A DNA stretch of 64,000 nt from Heliocybe sulcata. Its lineage: Eukaryota; Basidiomycota; Agaricomycetes; Gloeophyllales; Gloeophyllaceae. Every line of letters begins with the position of its first letter. The first letter of the stretch is position 1. Made by a program: the position numbers and the translations under genes. This document shows, piece by piece, positions 1 through 11,772 of the stretch. The stretch is taken from positions 1,348,926 through 1,412,925 of the forward strand of contig ML213506.1 of assembly GCA_004369045.1 (NCBI GenBank). The letters run 5' to 3'. The notes beneath the pieces are model-generated. The model had not been told where the DNA came from. It was given only the letters and a program-made list of their open reading frames with translations, and made no database searches.

Positions 1-1432
1 TCATGAGTGTATATATTTGCTTTGGAACTCCCTTCAACAACGTGCAGCCTTGCCAGCTCACTGGTTGTTAAGGTAGCCCTTACAGTCAGGGGGGACTAGG
101 AGTTGCAATGTATGCACTGTGACAAGAACCAAGATAGGAACAGGAGATGTTGTGGAGAGGGGTGCATGAGACTGAGCTTGGTGTGTACAAAGGCATGACT
201 CATTGCTAAGAAGGGCATACTACAACAATGAGGGTGGGAGCATGATTAGAGGGGAAGCTGGGAAGAAATGCAAGTGACGTACACATCGCACTCACCTCTT
301 AGAAAGGTCATGAAAACAGTAATTCCTGCATGTGCACTCTGCACACCCACCAAGATTTAGGATATGGGTGACAGGATCCATGAGCAGGGGAGGAGGATAA
401 TGGCAAAAGGAAATAAAAATTGTGAGTTGTGATAAGGTGCTTACCTAAGTAGTTATATAGGTATCTGGTGGGAAACATACAGGCAAAGATTGAGGTCATA
501 GCTGCAATCAAATCTGAGGGTGCAGTCACAATCAAATCTCAGTGGGAGTGTGGTAGTGTTGTTCAAGTGCCAGCACTGGGGTGGCCGCAGCGCTCCACTG
601 CATTGCCCTGCAGTTGCACTGGGTGTATCCTGATGGGGGCAAGATGCTGTTAAGGGCAAGTCTATACAGTGCACAACTCCTATCTACAGAGTACAAATAT
701 ATATTAAATGCATTCTCTTGTCAGTCATGAAGAGCTTCTACAAACATCATCAATTATTAATCAGAGCCTAATTGTTGTCCACAGACTGACTGAAATTTTC
801 GAGTCCATCAATGTTTCAACTTCAACCATTGAAGCAGCTGTGTGTGCTATGTCATGCACCAGTTTGTCAGGCTTCACAACCCAGCCAGGAGTGAAGTCAA
901 GACCATACTCACAAATGCACTTCAAAAACTATGGCTGATAGCTTGCTTCAGTGCATGGTGTCCATCTTGCTCCCTGAGGAGAATGTGTGTTCTCACAGTA
1001 CCAACAATGCTTGTGGCGTAAGAACATCAAGAGCCACCCAGAGTAGCCTTTTGGTGCTTGCTGACTGTCCCTGTCTCTGCAGTATTGCTGAGCAGATCAC
1101 TACTTAGACCAGTTATCATATGCGCACAGCTATAGAATAGCAGAAGACTGTACCAGCACCAAGGCAGCACTGACCAGGGCAACCCTGCTTGTGTGCTGCC
1201 CAGACATGGGGTCATCATCTACTGTACCACTGGGGCAACACTAGAGTGTGGAAAGGCACATCAGTGGCACCAGCACCAGTACTAGCAGTGCTGATCAATG
1301 CCCAGAACACAAGGAAGCATCAGCATGATGTGGCTGTGCATGCAGTGCTGATCAGTGCCATCAGCATGGTGCTAGGATCTGGCACTCACTGGCACCAGTG
1401 GGCATCAAGGCTGGTGCTGGTGGCGGTGCCTA
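1..1432. other. gene-free, CpG-depleted left end
   Basis: No open reading frame here resembles a protein. The sequence is rich in TG and CA and very poor in CG: I count about ten CpG in 1.43 kb, while coding lines further right often hold six or seven per 60 bases. Around 1285-1380 there are partial local duplications (an AGTGCTGATCA(A/G)TGCC unit at about 1287 and 1347, and CATCAGCATG(A/G)TG units). This pattern is typical of old repeat-derived DNA in which methylated cytosines have decayed. I recognise no repeat family in this part. Confidence 0.6.
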
Positions 1433-2279
1433 GTATGGGCGATATACTGTGCAAAAAGTCTATTGCATACAAGTCTGCTAAATCACAACCTTTTCCCGAC
1501 ATGTTTGGCCAGGCTCGTAGAGAAATACATGTTGAATGCCACATCTGCACGTGTATGTGCCATATGTGCTGTATCTGATACATGTTGTGTCTCCTCGAAT
1601 ATCTTACATGTGGTTCTGGCAAGGATTTAACGTGGTGTTCGGAGTCCTGTAGTCCTGTACAAGTGAGTCCTCCGTATCATTGACTGACACTGGTAAGCTA
1701 GTCAACAATGTTACTAGCATTAATTATGACAATCATCTTGTAGAAAGGTGCTCAACTAGTGCATGGCTAAAGCTCTTCAAGAGCCTCTATTGAGGCTGCA
1801 CTGTGTGCAGTAGGGACATCTGACACTATTCAGAATTCCAGGCTCCCGTCGCGGGAGTTTGATTAACTCTGCTGCAAAGCTAGTATAGCTTTATTGCCAG
1901 CTTCATCTTATTACCTGATTTCTCAGACAATGTACTAATGGACCGTTCTATTAGATATCCAATCTGTGATACCAGATCTGAATATAGCTAGAGCTGTCTA
2001 AGAGTGGATTAGTGTGGAGTACCCGGGTCACCTCACCTGTGCAATCTACGGAGAACCTCCAACATGAGCTAAATTGTAGTAACAAGCACTGCATGCAGCT
2101 CTGTAGCATGTCTCAGACTACTGCCTTCCTTAACATGTGACAATCTGGGATGTGCAATTGTAGAATGTGCTCACACCACAGGAACATGCATGAAAAAGAC
2201 AACCATTTCTGTCAGACATGTACAAAATTTACCACTTTTTTGCCCGAGACTTTTTGCACAGTATATGTGCCATAGTATG
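1433..2279. mobile_element. short inverted-repeat DNA element, probably a non-autonomous Tc1/mariner relic
   Basis: The two ends are inverted copies. The left end near 1443-1462 carries ATATACTGTGCAAAAAGTC, and the right end at 2248-2266 carries its reverse complement. The outer flanks also match imperfectly (AGTATGG at 1433-1439 against its complement at 2271-2279). The interior of about 0.8 kb has no transposase-like reading frame. The core TA-CTGTGCAAAAAGTC resembles Tc1-type ends, which often begin CAGTG..GCAAAA and insert at TA. The family assignment is inferred from that likeness, and the exact outer boundary and target duplication are uncertain. Base composition is as CpG-poor as the DNA to its left, so it is probably old. 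Confidence 0.5.
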
Positions 2280-2567
2280 GACATGGTGAAGCGAGGTGCG
2301 CATTGATGCACATTGGTGACCTTTAATTACATGCGGTGCCAGGCCAGGGAGAACGACATAGTACATATTTTTGTCCAATACGGTCCGTCATATCGGGATG
2401 TCTTTCGGCATTGTCGCCTTGGACAGCCTTGCAAGGCTGCGCGGAAATTTCCGACATAGCACATGTGGAATCCACGTGACGGCGAAGCGGAAGTATCAAA
2501 TTACCGGATATGGAGGAGGACGAGAAGGAGCTGAAGATGCAGTCACGCCAATCCGACGCGCTGTGCC

Positions 2568-5500
2568 ATGTCCAAAGGCAAACCTCGCTACTCTGCGATA
2601 CCCGCTCCGGGCAGGGCGCCAGGTATCCCTGCACCGACTCGCCTCAGGTCTCCTTCTGCTGCTGGGCAGTACGCCCCCTCGCCAACAGATGAATTTGCAT
2701 CTCGCGCCTTCGCTGATGCTATGAAGGCCCATGATCCAACCCATCCTCGATCAGGCCGCACCAGCGACGTCTCTTTATCCTCAGTGTCTCCGCAGTCTTT
2801 CCTCTTCAGTGACGAGTCCGAAAGAAGACCCTTCAGTAGCAGACCGGCGTCGGCAGCCTCCTCCTCGTCTGCAGTCAGTGCTCCCTTTCCTCAGCCACAA
2901 CGGCCTAAGACTCCATCCACAATTTCTCGTCCTCAAAGCCGCCAGGCTGATACGCTTGCTCAGCCGAAGAACGCGCCACGGGCCAGCAAGTCTTACAGTA
3001 TCGGGGATAATGTACGTATCGAATCCCTCGGGTGCGAAGGCACTTTGAGGTATGTCGGTGAAATCGATGGTAAACCTGGTACTTGGGCGGGTGTAGAGTT
3101 AAGTGGTGGGTTTGCTGGGAAGGGCAAGAATGACGGTTCTGTCAACGGGTGAGTACAGGCATTTCATTCACACAACGCCTCCGGTGCAGATCATTTGTGC
3201 TATGAATTAAAGCACCCCAGTCAACGATTTGGTGATGGGTGATGCCGGATATATATCCATGCCATCCCTTTCTGCCTTTCAATCGGGTTCTTCAGTAGTC
3301 GGACTTTTGTGACCGGTGCTCTCGGTCATCTTCATGAAACTTGACAGCCCATCCCCTTTGTCATTAGGAACCGTTACTTTGTCTGTCCTCCGCAGTGTGG
3401 GGTGTTTATTGCTGCAACAAAGCTATCCCGACCTACTGTAGGACCCGGCGCCATATCACGACCGTCATCAGTAGCCTCAGTCCGTAGTGGACGAATTACC
3501 CCGTCATTTTCTGGGCGCGTTACACCATCGATGGGAGGGTCAACTTCCGGTCGTGCGACGCCCTCAGCATCCACCTCAACAGGTCGAATCACACCCTCAA
3601 ACAACGGTAAAATGGGGCCATCGTCTTCCTTAAGCCAGAGGACCCCAGGGCTGGCAAAGCCCAGGACTCTAGCACGGCCTGGTGCGATTCCAGCAGCCAA
3701 GTCTTCTCCGGCGAAACAGGACGAGAAGAGCTTGCTCATCCAGAATAAGATAACGCCGGGCTCTCGCGCATCCAAATACATCGGGATGACGGTCGAGCAT
3801 CTCAATAAGACTACTCGCGCTCCCGGCGCAACTAGTCCAACACGTACACCCGGCGGTGCTTTCGGTCTCAACCGCGGCCCTGGGCCTCCCTCACCTACTC
3901 GTGCGTCGCCAACTCGCAGGTCGATGGGGAGCGCATCCTCGGGGGGCTTTGCTTCGCCTTCTCGAGGATCGTCGTCGCCGTTCGCAACGCCGAAGGCAAA
4001 GGGTAGAGTCTCCACATCAGGTGCGGTCAGTATCCCGTCGTCACCGACCAAGAAACCAATATCCCTTGCCACGCCCCGTGCTCGGCTTCCGAGCAAGGTC
4101 TCCATGCCTCCTCCAGCCTCTCCAATTCAGCATTCTGCTTCCAGCAACTCCATCTCTCTTAATGAGAATCTGCCAGCCAAGGGCGAAGACTGTCACCTTA
4201 GCGGCACTTCACCGCAGCCGCCGTCGAACCTGGAGCTGAACGGCAGATTGTTACAGGACAAGATTTCCAACTTACTCTCCGGGCGAAGTACCCCTGGTAT
4301 GCGCCCCGACTCGTCTGCGTCCGTCAGCTCCGCCGTTGCTGCCGAGCAACAAGCGGCCGTCGCGCACTTGCAATCGCGGCTCGACGCTCTGGAGCAGGAA
4401 AACAAGGCCCTGGTCGCCGACACGGAACGACGATATTCTGATCGCGTTACTACGCTGCATTCCCAGAACACCGAGATTCAGAGCAAGCTGTCCTCTTTGG
4501 AGAGTCAACTCAAAACATCTGAGCGCTCCTTGGATGAAAAAGACTCAAAGATCGAAGTCTTGGAGCGATCCGTCAAGCAGAGTCAAGCGGAACTGGAGAA
4601 AGCTCGCGGCGACGCTGAGAATAGGATCAAGGACCTGCAGTCGAACTTGGAGGACAAGGACTCGCTAATTGCTGAACTAAAGAACACTATCAACGCTGAG
4701 AAAGGCGCGCTGGACGAAAACGACGCAGAACTGAAGGCTAAGGACACGGAGATTGCGCTCCTTGGTAGCCGGTTGCAGAAGGTTACTGCTGATCTCGAAA
4801 ACGAAAGGAAGGATCTTGGCGCTCAGGTTGAGGAGCTTAGGGAAGCTGGTCAGGTACGCGAGCTATTCTCTGTGCGTACCGGATAGGATTTGAGGGTGTT
4901 TCGATTATATAGGAAACTATCGCCCTCTACGAAGAACGATTGAGCGCCGCGGACTTCCGAAGATACGAACTCGAAGATCAGGTTGCCGTTCTGCAACACC
5001 AGCTGAAACAACAAGTCGGGACATCTCCAGAGTCTACCGGTGCCCTACCCTCTACTGCAGCTCAGATTGACAACGAGGCCCTTCGCGAGCAAGTGCAGTA
5101 CCTCCAGCAGAAGATCACAAGCCTTGAAGACATGCTGGAGGAGGCACGTGCGACGAACGAGAGTGATGAGGCCGTCATCGAGGAGAGGACTCAGCGGTAC
5201 AAGGAAAAGGAGGACGCGCTGCGGAAGCAGGTCGAAGAAGGACGGGCGGAGCTGGAGAAGGCCACACAGTCTGAGACCTCAGCGAGGACGCGTATCCAGG
5301 AAATTGAGGAGGCGTTCCGGGAGAGCACCGTCGCGCTCGAGAATGCCCGGGCAGAGATCGAAGGGTTGAGAGCTGAGATCACGGTGAGAGAATATTCTTG
5401 TCCGTTCAAGTATTTGGACTTGAATTGTTTCCCTGCAGAATCTTGAGGGCCTAACAGCGTCCATGAGCTCGGGCGACTCGTCCGACAAAATTGCGGAGAT

Positions 5501-7018
5501 CGCACAGCGCAATGCCCGTGACCGTGCGCGCATGAACGAGGAGCTGACGAGGGTGAAGGAAGAGCTTGACGAAGCTCGCAAGGCGCAGCGCGAAGCAGAG
5601 AGCGACGTCGGTTCACATAGCATGGTCGGCCCGATGAACGACGTGCACACAAGGATGAAGGAGCTCGAGGCTGAGAAAGATCAGGTACGTGCTCATGGAT
5701 CTGACTTTCAAGGGTTGCTCTGACTGGCTGTAGATGGATGAAGCTTTGAAGGTGGTTCGGGAGCAGCTCGAGGCGGAGCGGAAGATGGCCGCGGAGATGC
5801 GACAGGCAATGGAGGACCAGGAGACGGAGATGGAGGCGCTGAGGAAGCGAGTCAACCGCGATGTCAGTATTGTCAATAATGGCTTGCAGGAGCAGGCCAA
5901 GTCGTCGGTTGGGTCGAAGCACGATACGACCGCTGCGAGGGATGAGATTAAGGGACTCAAGTGAGTTGTCTTCTGGTTTTATTTAGGTGCATGTTTGAGA
6001 CGGATTTCACCGTATCTAGGCATATCGTGCAGGAGCTGCAGCAGGAGAATTTGGCTGCGAGTCAGCAGAATAAGGCGCTTGCATCTGAGAATGAGCTGTT
6101 GTCTTCCGAGATGGAGAAGCTTCGCGGGGTACGTGATCCACTGACCGATTGCAAGGGTCTACTAAGGAATGGTACTGCTCAGGATCTCACTGCCCTCGAG
6201 AACAACCTTGAGCAATCGCTTCTTTTGCAAGAACAGGCTCTCGAGGACGGCGGTGATGACGCCGCCGCGCACAAGGCTCGACGGGACTCTAAGTTGAAGT
6301 ATGAGGTGCGTTGTCCGTCCTCAGGTTTTGACAGGACCTGACAAATTTGAGAAAGATGGAGCTCGAGCAATTAAGGAAGCGCCATGCCGAAGCTGAGTTG
6401 AAGAGTGCTCGAACTATCCACGACGTGAGTGATAAGAGAACTGGAGTGGACGGGGTGATGCTCATGATCTATGGCCAGCTAAACAAGGAAGTCAGTGAAT
6501 TGGAAACGTTGGTAGAATCAAAGGTGTGGTGGTTTGTGAATCAGCTTAAGGTGCTCACTAACGACGTACTCCAGATATATCGTGAGGTAAGAGAGGTGAA
6601 GTTCGTATGTAGTTTACGGACTGACTAACAATTCTCACAGGACGAACTTGAACACGAATTGGAGCGCCTCAAGGAGAAGCTGGCCAAAGAACAAAGGAAG
6701 TCGTCAAAGAGCACAGCAGAACCGGAAGAGACTCGTGTGCCCTTCCCTTCTGGTCGCACCAGCATCTCGAGTATGAATGCATTGCAACTCGATCAGGGAG
6801 GAGAGGAAGGAGAACAGGTGTGCGAGATCTGTGAGCGGCCAGGTCACGACATCTTCAGCTGTGATTTGCTTTCGGATGATGCGGCTAGCATGCGGTCCGG
6901 CAAGAGCGGGCATTCGTATACATATTCGAAGCCAGCCGGTGCTGACCTATACTGTGAAGACTGCGAAGGCCACGGGCATATCGCGGCCGAATGCCCACAT
7001 TCGTTGGATGTTTTCTAA
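2568..7018 (+). CDS. CLIP-170/Tip1-type microtubule plus-end tracking protein
   Basis: Eleven exons (2568-3148, 3368-4853, 4913-5383, 5439-5684, 5734-5960, 6020-6128, 6183-6305, 6356-6424, 6479-6523, 6575-6586, 6641-7018) join to 1,248 codons. Near residues 140-215 lies one CAP-Gly domain (GKNDGSVNG then RYFVCPPQCGVF across intron 1), which binds the EEY/F tails of tubulin and EB1. It is followed by a long Ser/Thr/Pro/Arg-rich basic stretch with repeated GR(I/V)TPS motifs, as in microtubule-binding linkers. A long coiled coil then runs through exons 2-11. At the C terminus are two CCHC zinc knuckles (CEICERPGHDIFSC and CEDCEGHGHIAAEC), the CLIP-170 signature that contacts dynactin p150 and LIS1. 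The protein ends in DVF. Only one CAP-Gly is present, as in fungal Bik1/Tip1. Exon 10 is only 12 nt. Confidence 0.92.
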
Positions 7019-7289
7019 CCGGGTGCATCCTCTTGATATCTTACTTTTTTCTGGACGGGTTCCTTTTCTGTATTCGTTCAATCTCTGGATTTCATTCTAT
7101 GGATTAGTGCACGCTCTTTCAGGTTCTAATTGTCTATCGTTTGGTTTTCGCCGCTTTCAATGTGCTGTCTGTCATTATACCATATTATTCCTAGGAGACC
7201 TACGTTACAGTCGTTTTGTATACATTGCTTCAATCTATGTTCCTGAGTGGAAATGGAGAAGCTGCCAGTACTATTGACGCGTCTGCAAG

Positions 7290-7311
7290 TGACGTCGCTC
7301 GTGTGACGTCA
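7290..7311. promoter_or_regulatory. paired CRE-type sites upstream of the OM14-like gene
   Basis: A perfect palindromic TGACGTCA lies at 7304-7311, and a near copy TGACGTCG lies 14 bases upstream at 7290-7297. They are 75-96 bases before the ATG at 7386. TGACGTCA is the consensus for ATF/CREB-type bZIP factors. Use in vivo is inferred. The rest of the 7019-7385 interval shows only the CLIP-170 3' flank. Confidence 0.5.
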
Positions 7312-7385
7312 TTTTGGGTGTCCCTACTTAAGTCGCGTCGGTCGCACAGTCCAAACACCAACTTTTCGTAACTGCACTAGCCGAT

Positions 7386-8360
7386 ATGTCCTACGCGTCC
7401 GTAGCTGCCCAGCATCTTCCGCCCAACGAGGTCTGTTCTCATCTACGAATGTTTTAATCTCCTCTGACGCGCATATAGCCGAAACCCGACCCAGCTCTCC
7501 TCAACACCGAGAGCGTCTCCGCAGATGCTATCGCAGACGACACCTCAAAGGTCAATGTCGTACCATCCGACTTTAAACAGCACCCCCACACCGTCACATC
7601 CGAGACCGAAATCATTGTCGATAGCGAGGAGCCGGCACCGCCTGTGCCCCGCAAGGACAAGGCCAAGGACAAAGCCAAGAAGCGCCTTCACCAGGCGGAG
7701 GTAGAGGGTGTTTATCTGTGGGAAGTTGCAAAGGAGTACCTCTTCCGCCCCGGCGTTGCTGGTGGTCTACTTGGAGTCGGTGAGTGCATGCAGCAAGTGC
7801 GAAAATGCGTACTGTGACGCTCATGGCGCATATAGTCAATGTCGGATTGATCTCCGGTGTTGGTTACCTCTACTACACCAAACCTCATCTCCGACGTGAC
7901 ACCAAGGTCCTCTCGTCAACTGTTGCTGGCGCTGTTGCTCTCCTGGGTCTCCAGGGCTGGGGTGCTGAGACGTATCGCAGGACGCCCAAGGGCCAGGAGG
8001 AAGAGCGCAAGGCGAGGGCTGAGGGCGCCGTAATTTACCGGCACCTCAGAGAAAACATCCTTCGTCCCGGTGTTCTGGGCGGCATTGTTGGGCTATGTAA
8101 GTACCGGATGTCATTATCGCCAACGATTTGCTCTGACTCGGCACACGCAGTGAACGTTGGTATCCTCGGTACCGTGGGCTACTTCGGGTACACCAACTGG
8201 GACAAGCCTACATGGGACAGACGGATCGTTTCCAGCGTGTCCGTCGGTCTGCTGGCTTTGTGGGGCGGTGAAGGGTGAGTTTCTATGTAATGTATATGTG
8301 AATGCATCCTGAGAGCCTCACGTCAGGTATTTCGCTGAGCAATACCGCAAATCCCATTAA
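7386..8360 (+). CDS. OM14-like mitochondrial outer-membrane protein
   Basis: Five exons (7386-7430, 7479-7779, 7836-8096, 8151-8274, 8327-8360) give 254 codons. The N-terminal part is soluble and rich in charged residues (a run of alternating K, D and A around residue 85). The C-terminal half holds two similar modules. Each begins with an LFRPGV or LRPGV turn and continues as hydrophobic (V/L)NVG(L/I)(I/L).. segments ending in a YY/FGYT-K/W-P motif, so the half looks internally duplicated. This matches the C-terminal domain of fungal OM14 proteins, which sit in the outer membrane and in yeast act as a receptor for ribosome-bound nascent chains. The assignment rests on recalled family features and not on a search. 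It ends YFAEQYRKSH. It lies between CLIP-170 and eIF3c on the same strand with its own promoter interval. Confidence 0.5.
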
Positions 8361-8617
8361 ACAAATCCCGTTAAACTGATAAATACTCCGGAGTGAGGAA
8401 TGTAGATTATTGCCGTTGACTATATTTCATGATACCACTTTGTATTGTAGCTACGTACTGTAATGCACAAGCATGCATCCCTTGGAATGCTGTCCTCAGT
8501 CCCACAATCCTTAGTATTTAGCCTTAACGAGCGCTGGTTCAAGACGATCGCAAAGCGGGACGGAACGCTCGCCACAACAGTACGCCGGCAAACGCCGTGT
8601 GCCAAAACTTTGCAATC

Positions 8618-8625
8618 TTATATAC
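8618..8625 (+). promoter_or_regulatory. TATA-like element before eIF3c
   Basis: TTATATAC lies about 36 bases before the eIF3c ATG at 8661 and is followed by a pyrimidine-rich stretch (CTCTTCACGCTCTCATCCTCC) typical of a fungal transcription start region. The rest of 8361-8660 shows no gene. The role of this site is inferred from sequence alone. Confidence 0.3.
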
Positions 8626-8660
8626 TCGGCTCTTCACGCTCTCATCCTCCACTAAACACA

Positions 8661-11591
8661 ATGTCTCGCTTCTTCAGACAAGCTGGCGACTCCGATTCTG
8701 ACACCGAGTCCTCCTCTGAGGAGGAGCTCATCTCCAGCGGCGAGGAGGATGCTGCCGCCCCCAAACCCGCCGGGCAGAAGCCCGCCATGTCTCGATTCCT
8801 GCGCACCGCCGGCTCCGACGACAGCGACTCCGATTCCGACGACAGTGATGAGGATGAGAGCGAGATGAGCGAGGAAGAGCAAGAGGGCGAAGGTCAGAAA
8901 CGGTCGAGATTCTTGAGGACGGATGCGACGGATAGTGAGGAGAGCGATGAGGACGATGTGAAGAAGGTCGTGAAGAGTGCGAGGGATAAGCGGTATGATG
9001 AGATGGAGGCGACGGGCAAGGTTATGGACAATGCGCTCAAGATCAATGACTGGGTTGCAATCTCGAATGGTAGATCTGACTCCGATTCTAACCCTGCATT
9101 GCGCATGCTAAGTCACGGCCATGGTAGAATTCGACAAGCTGGCGAGGATGGTCCAGCGCTCGCAGAATGTTTCTGAACCAGTCCCTCCGTTCTACATCAA
9201 GCAACTCCTTGGTCTCGAGTCGTCCCTGAACGCGGCTCTCGCAAAAGAGAAGGAGGCCAAGAAGAAGATGAACGCGAGCAATGCGCGCGCACTCACTGCC
9301 ATGAAGCAAAAGGTCAAAAAGACTCTTAAGGAGTACGAGAAGGAGATCAAGGACTATCAGGCTGTATGTCTTCACTAGTAGTCTGCATGGTCTGGACAAT
9401 ACTCACTGGGTTCCGCAGGATCCTGAAGCCTTCGAAAAGGCGTACCAGGCCACCGCTGCGCCTGAGACTGCTGCGCCGAAGCCGAAGAAGAAAAAGGCTG
9501 CAGCCGACGATGATGAAGAGGAAAAGCCCGATGATGAGTTCACGACAGTAGGAAAAGGTGGCAAGGCCATGCAGTTTACAACGGAAGGCATCTTCAAGAA
9601 CTTGCAGACTGTACAGGAAGCGCGTGGTAAAAAGGTCCGTCTTTGACCTAATGTGGGAGGAGTATCTGCAGTCTGACCGGACTTCGTCCAACAGAACACC
9701 GACAGGCAAGAACAAACGCGAATCCTCGAAAAGCTGCTCGAAGTGGCGGTCACGTCATATCAGCAGATCCGCGTCCTCCTAGTGCTTGTCTCGTCAAGAT
9801 TCGACTACAACGCATCGGCGGCGACGCACATGCCGACGGAGGCATGGCTCTCCGCGCAGAAGGAAATTGACCAGCTCGTGTCGATCGTCGCGTCCCAGCC
9901 GGAATATGTCGTCCAGGAAACCACAGAGGACTACGATGACCAAGTCGAGCGCACGCCTGCGGACTCGCCTGGCGGGATTGTGCGGATCAGGGGCAGCATC
10001 ATCAGCTTTGTGGATAGACTGGACGATGAGTTCACGAAGAGCCTCCAGAATATCGATCCACATGGGACGGAGTATGTGGATCGGTTGAAGGATGAGAAGG
10101 GGCTATATTCGACGATATGCCGTGCGCAAGCATATTATGAGAAGACGAAGCAGGAGGAGCCCCTTGCGAGAGTCATCGGACGCCGTCTGGAGCACATCTA
10201 CTCTAAGGTAGGATATCATAGCGAGAATAAGATGACATTTTGGCTGATATACCCCGCGGCTAGCCCGACCCTGTCGTGCAAGCACTCGAATCGGGTCTTG
10301 CCGAGTCTGATGTCGCGCCCAGCATTACTCTGGCAGCCCATGGATCGACGAAGGCGCTTGTCCACACGCTCTGCGTGCACCTCTACAAGGGCTCAAACTC
10401 GCTGCTCCGCACACGGGCGATGCTCAGCCATATCTACCACCATGCTCTGCACAACGAGTTCCACACCGCTCGTGACATGCTCCTCATGTCACACTTGCAA
10501 GAGTCGATCCACTCAGCGGACGTTACAACGCAGGTCCTGTATAACCGCACTGTTGTGCAGCTTGGTCTATGTGCTTTCCGATGCGGTCTTATCAGGGAGT
10601 CGCAGGCGACTCTGCAGGACATCTTCACCACGCAGCGGGTGAAGGAGCTCCTCGCACAGGGTGTACACCAGCAGCGCTACCAAGTACTGACGCCAGAGCA
10701 GGAGAGAGCCGAGCGTCAGCGTCAACTTCCCTTCCACATGCATATCAACACCGAGTTGCTCGAGGCGGCGTTCCTCGTTTCGAGTATGCTTGTGGAGATT
10801 CCTCTTCTTGCGAGTATCGATTCAGAGGAGCAGAAGCGCAAGGCGATTTCGAAGCCATTCAGGCGGTTGCTGGACTTTGCTGATAGGCAGATATTCACTG
10901 GCCCACCGGAGAGCACGAGGGACCATATCATGCAGGCGAGCAAGGCATTGCAGGACGGGGAATGGGAGAAGTGTAGGGATCTGATTCAGAGCATTAAAAT
11001 TTGGAGCTTGATGCCAGGATCGACGTCGGTGAAGGAGATGCTTGCTAAGTAAGTGTGGCATATTTTGGAGGCTGTCCGCGTTTCACTCATGTTGCTGGTA
11101 GGCGGATACAAGAGGAAGGTCTGCGGACATACCTCTTCACGTACGCACCTCATTACAGCACACTGTCCTTGTCTCTCCTGGCGCGGACGTTTGATCTGCC
11201 TCTACGCGCAGTGACGTCCACCGTCTCGAAGATGATCTGGGCGGAGGAGCTATCAGCATCTCTCGACCAGTCCGCTGGTGTCATTGTCTTCCACCGTCTC
11301 GAGCTTTCTCGCGCCCAGCAGCTCTCACTCAGCTTGGCGGACAAAGTTAACGCGCTGGTCGAGCAGAACGAGAAGACCCTGGACTCAAAACTCGGCGGCA
11401 GCGGCGGCTGGGGTGACAGAGGAGACGGTGCAAAGGGTGACAAACGCGGCGAACAGACGCAGGAGCGTAGGGGCAGGACAGAGCGGTCAAGAGGTGGTGC
11501 CCGTGGAGGTGCTAGGGGTGGCCGCGGGACTAGGTTTGCTCAAGGTCTAGGCAATCAGATGCCGGGACAGGTTGCTCAGAAGGCGCGGTGA
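8661..11591 (+). CDS. NIP1: eukaryotic translation initiation factor 3 subunit C
   Basis: Six exons (8661-9069, 9128-9363, 9419-9634, 9695-10207, 10264-11048, 11102-11591) join to 882 codons, close to the usual eIF3c length. The start [16 protein letters not shown], with its SRF(F/L)R repeats and long acidic serine tracts (three SRFLR-type repeats in the first 100 residues), is the hallmark N terminus that binds eIF1 and eIF5. The middle holds the [14 protein letters not shown] motif and helical repeats. The C-terminal half carries the PCI/winged-helix region ([18 protein letters not shown]). The tail is rich in RGG-type repeats. The factor scaffolds the 43S preinitiation complex on the 40S ribosome. 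It converges with eIF2B-gamma, 181 bases away. No break is seen. Confidence 0.93.
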
Positions 11592-11772
11592 AAGGTAGAT
11601 AGCTTTTCAGTTCTATTCACAGTATGTACTATGCTCTGTCATGATTGCTTCACGCTCTATGGTATGCACTTTTGGCTGCTTACAGCCCATCTTGCCTGCA
11701 TGATACTTACGTGGAGCAAGTGTAATCTCTGAGATGTAAGCCACGTACGTTGCATTGAGGATATGGAGCGCT

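Noticed and set aside
1843-1857. Perfect 6-bp hairpin CTCCCG-TCG-CGGGAG inside the inverted-repeat element
   Set aside because: The stem is short and stands alone; there is no RNA gene or terminator context in nuclear DNA.
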